From Bifidobacteriaceae bacterium (GTDB taxonomy: Bacteria; Actinomycetota; Actinomycetes; Actinomycetales; WQXJ01): a DNA stretch of 10,490 nucleotides. The DNA lies in the NCBI GenBank assembly GCA_031265345.1, contig JAISCU010000052.1, positions 1-10,490 on the forward strand. Direction: 5' to 3'. The notes beneath the pieces were generated by a model, which was given only the letters and a program-made list of their open reading frames with translations, did not search any database and was not told the DNA's origin. Positions 6,399-10,490 of this stretch are shown piece after piece. The position numbers were made by a program, and so were the translations under genes. Positions within the stretch are counted from its first letter, which is position 1; each line of letters starts with the position of its first letter.

Positions 6399-7370
6399 TC
6401 ACTCTAGCGCGGTAGCGTACCGCGTTGGGCTCAGCGAACGAATTGCTGTGATTCGGACCAAGTCCTGGCTGGACAACGAGGACGATCCGCCGAGGGTCCT
6501 GACGGCGGCCAGAGCGCCGCCGGGCACTGACAGGGCGGGCTCCAGAGTCGCTCCGTCGCCGATGGCCAGCCACTCGTAGGGCGGCTGCAGGCGCGTGCCG
6601 TCGACCATTAGGCAGCCCGCCTCGGGGCAGTCCTCGAAATAGGTCGACCCGACCACCCTCACCGTCCCCACCGAGATCGCCTCGGCCCCGGCGTTGCGCA
6701 GCTCGTCGACCAGCAGATAGGCGACGGCGGCGGTCAGCTTGCCGTCGGGATCCCGTATGGTCAGGGCAATGCCAGGGCCTTCGGCCGCGATGGTGCCCGC
6801 CAAGATGCCCTGCACCTCGGCGCGCTGGCGGGCGGCTTCGGCGGCCGCCTGCTGGCTGGTCTGGTCCGATTCCAGCCGGTCCCGCTCGCCCTGCAGGGCG
6901 ACGTTCTCAGACTCCAGGCGGGCGGTCTGTGCGTCCAATTGGTCCAAGACCTCTATCAGTTCGTCCTGCCGAAGCTTCGAGAAGTCGGCTTTGCCGACCT
7001 GTTTGACCTGCGTGGCTGCCCCGAATCCCAGAACCAGGCAGAGCAAGCCGGTCGTCACCTGCGCTTTGGTCAGGCGCGGGCGCATCGCCCGCCCCAGGCG
7101 CCGCCACGCGGCCGAGCCCTGGGTGGGCGGTCGGCGCTGAGCCTTGGCGGGCGGAGACGGACCGGACGCTGGAGCCTGGCCGGACGGCATCGTCCAATCG
7201 GATATGGCTTCCGAGCCGCCCCGCGGCGGGTCCCCAGAACCGTCCTCGTTGCGGGGAGCCTCAGCGGCGGTCTCAACGACGCCACCAGAAGCGGCGGAGG
7301 CGTTCTCTGAGATGCTGTCAGGGTCGCGGGGCGAAGTGCCGGCTGTCCCGCCCACGCGGTCTTCGCTCAT
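6399..7370 (-). CDS. DUF881 membrane-anchored protein (Rv1825-like)
   Basis: This 323-residue protein belongs to the DUF881 family, whose role is unknown and which is linked by gene context to envelope or division functions. Residues 1-100 are polar, Pro/Ser/Gly-rich and probably cytoplasmic and disordered. One transmembrane helix follows (about 104-120), then a coiled coil (about 132-188, with heptad-like LDQLDAQTARLESENVALQ), then the DUF881 core (about 188-315). The core contains the family runs AAEGPGIALTIRDPDG and LLVDELRNAGAEAISVGTVR. A cysteine pair, C248 and C253 (DCPEAGC), lies in the core and could form a disulphide if this part is outside the cell. The ATG at 7370 overlaps the sbp stop by four bases (ATGA). 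It is one of two paralogous DUF881 genes flanking sbp, as in mycobacteria (Rv1823-Rv1824-Rv1825). Confidence 0.9.
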   Translation of the reverse strand: MSEDRVGGTAGTSPRDPDSISENASAASGGVVETAAEAPRNEDGSGDPPRGGSEAISDWTMPSGQAPASGPSPPAKAQRRPPTQGSAAWRRLGRAMRPRLTKAQVTTGLLCLVLGFGAATQVKQVGKADFSKLRQDELIEVLDQLDAQTARLESENVALQGERDRLESDQTSQQAAAEAARQRAEVQGILAGTIAAEGPGIALTIRDPDGKLTAAVAYLLVDELRNAGAEAISVGTVRVVGSTYFEDCPEAGCLMVDGTRLQPPYEWLAIGDGATLEPALSVPGGALAAVRTLGGSSSLSSQDLVRITAIRSLSPTRYATALE

Positions 7371-7699
7371 GCCCGGAACAGCTTCCGCCGGATCGAGGCG
7401 GCGTTGGAGAATATTCGGATGCCCAGGACCACCAGGACGGCGGTCGAGAGCTGGGAGCCCACGCCGAGCTGGTCGCCGATGAACACCAATAGCCCCGCCA
7501 CCAGCACGTTCGAGACGAACGAGACGACGAAGACGCGGTCGTCGAAGAGCCCGTCCAGCAGGGCACGGGCCGCCCCAGCCAGGGCGTCGAGCGCCGCCAC
7601 CACGGCTATCGGCAGATACGGCACCAGGAAAGCTGGCACGTCGGTCTGGGTCGCCATGCCCAGCAGCACTCCGACCGCCAGGCCCAATAGCGCGATCAA
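7367..7699 (-). CDS. sbp: Small basic protein, DUF1290 family
   Basis: This 110-residue integral membrane protein has four hydrophobic stretches (about 1-17, 27-45, 57-77 and 83-98) and a short basic tail, SIRRKLFRA. Family hallmarks are the N-terminal GLAVGVLLG, the central PYLPIAVVAALDALAGAARA and the C-terminal LGIRIFSNAASIR. The molecular function is unknown. Conserved placement between two DUF881 genes suggests that the three products act together in the membrane. The start is TTG at 7699, overlapping the TGA of the upstream DUF881 gene (TTGA). An AAGGGAG-like ribosome binding site at about 7709-7715 supports it. Confidence 0.92.
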   Translation of the reverse strand: MIALLGLAVGVLLGMATQTDVPAFLVPYLPIAVVAALDALAGAARALLDGLFDDRVFVVSFVSNVLVAGLLVFIGDQLGVGSQLSTAVLVVLGIRIFSNAASIRRKLFRA

Positions 7700-8595
7700 G
7701 GTTGGTTACTCCCTTCCCCCAAGTCCTGCAGGTACCGCGAGTCCTCCGCGCCCACCGCGCCCTCCAAGCTGCGCAAGTCGTCCAAGCCGTCCAAGTCGGC
7801 GTGCTCCAGGCGGGCGGCCAAGGCGGAGGCGGGCAACTCCAATTCGGCGGCCGTCTGGATGTCCACCGTGGCGCCGAGGTAGCCCTTCAACAGGCTGATC
7901 CGATCCGCCGCCCGGCCGGAGGCGAGGCCGACCTGCATCTGCTCGGCCGGCCCGATGGCCCAGATGTCGTACGGCGCGCCCAAGGACTCGAAACCGACCT
8001 GGACCTGATCCCCGACGTCGCGGATGGCCGTGTTGGAAGCCAATCGGACCCCGCCCACGGCGATCGCCTCGGCGCCCGACTCCCACAGAGCCCCCACCAC
8101 GATGCGCAGATCGCCGGCCCGGATGCGGGCGTCGTCGGAGCCGGCGGCGATGGCGGCGGCGTCCTCGCTCACGGTGACCACCAGTCCGGGGCCGCCGACC
8201 GGGATCGATCCGGCCGCGATGGCCAGTGCCCGCGCCCGCGCCGCCGCTGTCGGGTCCATCCGGGACAGGGCCTGGTTCTCCAACGCCTCGACCTGGGCGG
8301 CCAGTTCGTTGGTCCGCTCGCGCAGGGCGACCAGATGGGTCTGGGTGTCCGCCGCCCGGTTCTCCAACGCCAGGCGGGTTCTTTGCTCGGCCTCGCCGGG
8401 GCTGCGCAGCGCCCTCACGCCCCAGGTCGCGGCCAGGCCGAGGGCCAGCGCCGCGACCAGCACCAGCGCCCAGCGCCCCGGCCAGACCGGGCTCTCGCCA
8501 GCGGCTTTGCGCCTGGCGGCCTCCGCGTAGCCGCCGTCGAGCGGGCGCGCGGTGACCTCGGTCAGCAGGGTCATCGACTCGTCGGGACGCCGCAC
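7696..8595 (-). CDS. DUF881 membrane-anchored protein (Rv1823-like)
   Basis: This 299-residue DUF881 paralogue has a short N-terminal cytoplasmic segment (1-40), a single transmembrane helix (about 42-60) and a coiled coil (about 66-112, EQRTRLALENR through LEALENQAL-type heptads). The DUF881 core follows (about 118-255), with VGGPGLVVTVSEDAA, RIVVGALWESGAEAIAVGGV and GAPYDIWAIGP. A charged, Leu/Asp-rich tail of about 45 residues (255-299) comes after the core and is not part of the usual domain. The GTG start at 8595 lies three bases after the pgsA stop, and ATG at codon 8 is an alternative. The membrane topology predicts that the core lies outside the cytoplasm. The function is unknown; tight coupling with sbp and the second DUF881 gene suggests a complex. 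Confidence 0.88.
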   Translation of the reverse strand: MRRPDESMTLLTEVTARPLDGGYAEAARRKAAGESPVWPGRWALVLVAALALGLAATWGVRALRSPGEAEQRTRLALENRAADTQTHLVALRERTNELAAQVEALENQALSRMDPTAAARARALAIAAGSIPVGGPGLVVTVSEDAAAIAAGSDDARIRAGDLRIVVGALWESGAEAIAVGGVRLASNTAIRDVGDQVQVGFESLGAPYDIWAIGPAEQMQVGLASGRAADRISLLKGYLGATVDIQTAAELELPASALAARLEHADLDGLDDLRSLEGAVGAEDSRYLQDLGEGSNQP

Positions 8596-8598
8596 GGC

Positions 8599-9198
8599 TC
8601 AGGCCCGCAGACTCGGGCGGCGCGGTTGGCGCAGCGCGCGGTAGGTCTCGATCAGGTAGGCGCCGCAGGCGACCCAGTAGAGAACCAGTCCCCAGATGGC
8701 GCAGGCCCATCCGACCACCCAGGCGGCGTTGTGCGCCAAAGGATTCGAGACCTGGGCCAGGAACAACAGCGGGAAGGCGTACATCAATGCGAAGGTGGCG
8801 ACCTTGCCGACAAAGACCACGGCCGGAGGGTCGATCCCCTTCGACTTCAGCACCAGCAGCGCCAGCCCCATGACCCCCTCACGGGCCGCCAGCAGCGCCA
8901 CCAGCCACCACGGCACGATCTCCCGCCAGCCGAGCAGGAACACCGTCGAGAGTATGAACAGCCGGTCCGCCGCAGGGTCGAGCAACCGCCCCAGGTTCGA
9001 GTACTGGTTGAGCTTGCGTGCCGCCACTCCGTCCAGCCAGTCGGTCACGCCGGAGAACGCCAGCACCGCGATGGCCCAGACGTCGCTGTGCCGGATCACG
9101 AGGTAGATGAACACCGGCACCAGGCACAGCCGCAACGCCGAGATGGCATTGGGGACGGTCACGATCCGGTCAGTGCGACCGGCCGGTTCAGCGCTCAA
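8599..9198 (-). CDS. pgsA: CDP-alcohol phosphatidyltransferase, PgsA type
   Basis: This 199-residue integral membrane enzyme transfers a phosphatidyl group from CDP-diacylglycerol to an alcohol. The most likely acceptor is glycerol-3-phosphate, giving phosphatidylglycerophosphate. The complete family motif D(x2)DG(x2)AR(x8)G(x3)D(x3)D is present: D53, D56-G57, A60-R61, G70, D74 and D78, which bind the metal and the CDP group. The N-terminal TVPNAISALRLCLVPVF is typical of PgsA proteins, and about six hydrophobic helices are visible. The counterpart at this locus in M. tuberculosis is annotated PgsA2. A cardiolipin synthase of the same family cannot be excluded from sequence alone. The TTG start at 9198 follows an AAGGAGAG site by about 8-9 bases; an ATG at 9204 is out of frame. 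It is the first gene of the six-gene minus-strand operon. Confidence 0.9.
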   Translation of the reverse strand: MSAEPAGRTDRIVTVPNAISALRLCLVPVFIYLVIRHSDVWAIAVLAFSGVTDWLDGVAARKLNQYSNLGRLLDPAADRLFILSTVFLLGWREIVPWWLVALLAAREGVMGLALLVLKSKGIDPPAVVFVGKVATFALMYAFPLLFLAQVSNPLAHNAAWVVGWACAIWGLVLYWVACGAYLIETYRALRQPRRPSLRA

Positions 9199-9240
9199 CG
9201 TCCATCTCTCCTTCCCCGATCAGCCTATATGGTTCTACGC
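9199..9240. promoter_or_regulatory. Short divergent intergenic region (pgsA operon / yigZ)
   Basis: Only 30 to 42 bases separate the divergent starts, so both promoters must overlap each other or reach into the genes. On the plus strand TATGGT (9228-9233) fits a -10 TANNNT, with a start site about seven bases later at the ATG at 9241. That would make a leaderless yigZ mRNA. No clear -35 is visible in either direction. The minus strand carries the pgsA ribosome binding site in this gap. Confidence 0.35.
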
Positions 9241-9867
9241 ATGGGGCTGCGATACCTCGCGGGCGAAGTGACATCCGCCGAAGTGATCAAGAAGTCGCGT
9301 TTCATCACACGGCTGTTCCCGATGGCCGATCCAGCCGCCGCCAAGGCCCAGATCGCCGCCGTCCGCCGCCAGGACTACGGCGCCCGTCATCACGCCTACG
9401 CGATGGTCATAGGGGACGATGCCGCCGTCCAGCGTTCCAGCGACGATGGCGAGCCCGCGGGGACGGCCGGGGTACCGATGTTGGAGGTCCTCAGGCGCGA
9501 GCGCGTCAGTGACGTTCTGGCTGTCTCGACCCGTTACTTCGGCGGCACACTGCTTGGCAAGAGTGGCCTGATCAGGGCGTACGCCGGGGGTGTGGCGGCG
9601 GCGTTGGCCCTGGCCGAGTTCCGGGTCGAAGAAGTGCTGGCGCACCTGGAGATCGCGGTCGCGGCTGGCGCGGCCGGGCGGGCCGAGCACCTCCTACGCA
9701 ACCTTTCGGCGGGGAGCCCGGCGATCGGCATCGGACAAGTGGTCTATGGCGAGACGACCACGCTGGAGGTCGCCCTGCCACCGGAGCTGCGCGGCGAGGT
9801 CGAGGCGGCGCTGGCGGCCAGCGGCCTGCCCCTGGAGGTGCGCGACCTGGGGTCGTGGAAGTCTTGA
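9241..9867 (+). CDS. yigZ: YigZ/IMPACT family protein
   Basis: This 208-residue protein belongs to the UPF0029/IMPACT family (E. coli YigZ, B. subtilis YvyE), which is widespread and of uncertain function. The N-terminal domain (about 1-125) carries the signatures EVIKKSRFITRLFP (14-27), YGARHHAYAMVIG (46-58), SSDDGEPAGTAGVPML (66-81) and STRYFGGTLLGKSGLIRAYA (96-115). A smaller DUF1949-like domain (about 130-200) follows. Length and domain order are as expected. Two in-frame ATGs exist, at 9229 and 9241. Neither has a Shine-Dalgarno site. I prefer 9241 because its N-terminus aligns with known members and a -10-like TATGGT lies seven bases upstream, but 9229 is possible. A long open frame extends far upstream on this strand, antisense to pgsA and DUF881; only this part is real. 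Confidence 0.92.
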   Translation: MGLRYLAGEVTSAEVIKKSRFITRLFPMADPAAAKAQIAAVRRQDYGARHHAYAMVIGDDAAVQRSSDDGEPAGTAGVPMLEVLRRERVSDVLAVSTRYFGGTLLGKSGLIRAYAGGVAAALALAEFRVEEVLAHLEIAVAAGAAGRAEHLLRNLSAGSPAIGIGQVVYGETTTLEVALPPELRGEVEAALAASGLPLEVRDLGSWKS

Positions 9868-9917
9868 GGCGTGTCCGGGCGTGTCACGGGCGTGGCCACC
9901 CGGGAGCGGGCCGGATT

Positions 9918-9992
9918 TGTCCGCAAGCGGCCCCAACTCGTCCCCGAGCCGAGTTGAAGGGACTTGCGGACACCGCCGCCCGATGCCGCCCA
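9918..9992. repeat. Nested-hairpin repeat, copy 1
   Basis: The outer stem TGTCCGCAAG (9918-9927) pairs perfectly with CTTGCGGACA (9963-9972). Inside it AACTCG (9935-9940) pairs with CGAGTT (9950-9955) around a nine-base loop. The block then continues with GCCGCCCGATGCCGCC. It starts about 50 bases after the yigZ stop codon. No T tract follows, so it does not look like a simple intrinsic terminator. A nearly identical copy lies 136 bp further on. Confidence 0.7.
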
Positions 9993-10053
9993 ACAGGCCC
10001 TCAGCGTCCCCGCAGGTCAGCGCGTCGGGAGTCCCGGCGCCCCATCCAGGGCT

Positions 10054-10128
10054 TGTCCGCAAGCGGCCCCAACTCGCCCCCGAGCCGAGTTGCAGGGACT
10101 TGCGGACACCTCCGCCCGATGCCGCCTA
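10054..10128. repeat. Nested-hairpin repeat, copy 2
   Basis: This is a direct copy of 9918-9992. Both stems are intact: TGTCCGCAAG (10054-10063) with CTTGCGGACA (10099-10108), and the inner AACTCG with CGAGTT. Over about 73 bases I count three substitutions, all outside the paired arms. One is in the inner loop (T to C), one in the linker (A to C) and one after the outer stem (G to T). Conservation of the arms fits a folded DNA or RNA structure, or a recently duplicated element. Confidence 0.7.
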
Positions 10129-10197
10129 GCCGGCTGCGGGCCTGTCCATGTCGTTGCCTGGCTGGTGGTCGGGTGCCCGCCACGAGAGGCGCGCCCG

Positions 10198-10352
10198 CGC
10201 CGAGTCCGTCGATTCGCGCCCAGTTGTTCATCGACTCCGCTGGTTTGCGCGCCATTGTTCATCGAGTCCGGGGTTTTGCGCGGCCGACCTCATCGAGTCC
10301 GCTGTTCTCCATGACCCCTCGACTCGAGTCCGGGGTTTTGCGCGCGTCTCCG
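10198..10352. repeat. Five degenerate 31-bp tandem repeat units
   Basis: Units start at 10198, 10229, 10260, 10291 and 10322, exactly 31 bp apart. The best conserved part is a TCGAGTCCG-like block near the unit start: TCGACTCCG at 10231, TCGAGTCCG at 10262 and 10293, and TCGAGTCCG at 10324. A second block, GGTTTTGCGCG, is clear in three units (10242 as GGTTTGCGCGC, 10272 and 10333). The first and fourth units are the most diverged. There are no unrelated spacers, and the period is not a multiple of three, so this is neither a CRISPR array nor a coding repeat. Confidence 0.7.
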
Positions 10353-10395
10353 CCCACACGGAACGCGCTGACTAGATGATCTATTCCAGGGGGTG

Positions 10396-10490
10396 TCAGT
10401 GGTCGTAGGCGGTCAGTGAGCGCAGGACCGGAGCGCCTGAGCGTTCGTTGTGCCAGACGGCGGCGGTCAGGGCGAGCAGTTGGGTGGCGA
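10396..10490 (-). CDS. IS982-family transposase, C-terminal fragment at the window edge
   Basis: On the minus strand a frame enters from the window edge and stops at TGA (10398-10396). The last 30 residues include ATQLLALTAAVWHN, then ERSGAPVLRSLTAYDH. The pattern LLALTAA-WHN followed by RSL-AYDH at the very C-terminus is what I remember for IS982-type DDE transposases. Only the tail is visible, so I cannot say whether the gene is intact. The 31-bp tandem repeats end 43 bases beyond its stop codon. I could not identify the terminal inverted repeat of the element. Confidence 0.6.
   Translation of the reverse strand, partial: ATQLLALTAAVWHNERSGAPVLRSLTAYDH

Noticed and set aside
7702..9228. 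Very long plus-strand open frame running upstream of yigZ, antisense to DUF881 and pgsA
   Set aside because: The frame is open because of high GC and the phase of the opposite genes. Its translation is low-complexity with Gln/Arg/Gly runs, while the minus strand encodes clear DUF881 and PgsA proteins. Only the C-terminal YigZ part is real.
9918..9972. The hairpin after yigZ as an intrinsic terminator
   Set aside because: The stem is interrupted by a second nested hairpin, no T tract follows on either strand, and a second copy lies 136 bp away in non-coding DNA.
10198..10352. The 31-bp periodic units as a CRISPR array
   Set aside because: The units follow each other directly with no unique spacers, they are degenerate along their whole length, and no cas gene is present.

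Overview
The window is high-GC DNA from an actinobacterium (Actinomycetota). Two things support this. First, 5275-9198 carries a typically actinobacterial gene block on the minus strand: a CDP-alcohol phosphatidyltransferase (pgsA type), DUF881, small basic protein (DUF1290), DUF881, the FHA protein GarA/OdhI and the MerR regulator FtsR. Second, starts are often GTG or TTG and genes overlap by four bases. The order matches the pgsA2-to-Rv1830 region of Mycobacterium tuberculosis, without gcvH. I cannot place the organism below class level.

Layout. 1-198: no recognisable gene. 199-2606 (minus): a DUF308/HdeD-like membrane protein overlapping a PF05977-type MFS exporter that has a soluble C-terminal domain. 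2661-3218 (minus): a second MerR regulator, close to M. tuberculosis Rv1830 (ResR/McdR), with a good sigma-70-type promoter at 3265-3293. 3294-3863: non-coding, holding a cluster of REP-like repeats in both orientations and then a 23-bp-period promoter/operator-like repeat. 3864-5144 (plus): an AAA_14/DUF4143 ATPase. 5145-5274: non-coding, with a further copy of the repeat. 5275-9198 (minus): the core operon ftsR-garA-DUF881-sbp-DUF881-pgsA (transcribed from pgsA towards ftsR). 9229/9241-9867 (plus): a YigZ/IMPACT family protein, divergent from pgsA. 9868-10395: non-coding and rich in repeats, with two 75-bp copies of a nested hairpin and then five degenerate 31-bp tandem units. 10396-10490 (minus, runs off the edge): the C-terminus of what looks like an IS982-family transposase.

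How the genes fit together. The core block joins membrane phospholipid synthesis (pgsA), envelope proteins of unknown role (DUF881/Sbp), a kinase-controlled FHA switch of central metabolism (garA) and regulators tied to cell division (ftsR and the ResR-like protein). In mycobacteria and corynebacteria ftsR and the Rv1830-type gene are separated by a DUF151 bifunctional nuclease gene. Here that gene is absent, and the space holds the oppositely oriented ATPase between directly repeated copies of a dispersed element. The most notable items are this replacement, the repeat family around it, and the two unrelated repeat systems beside the transposase remnant.
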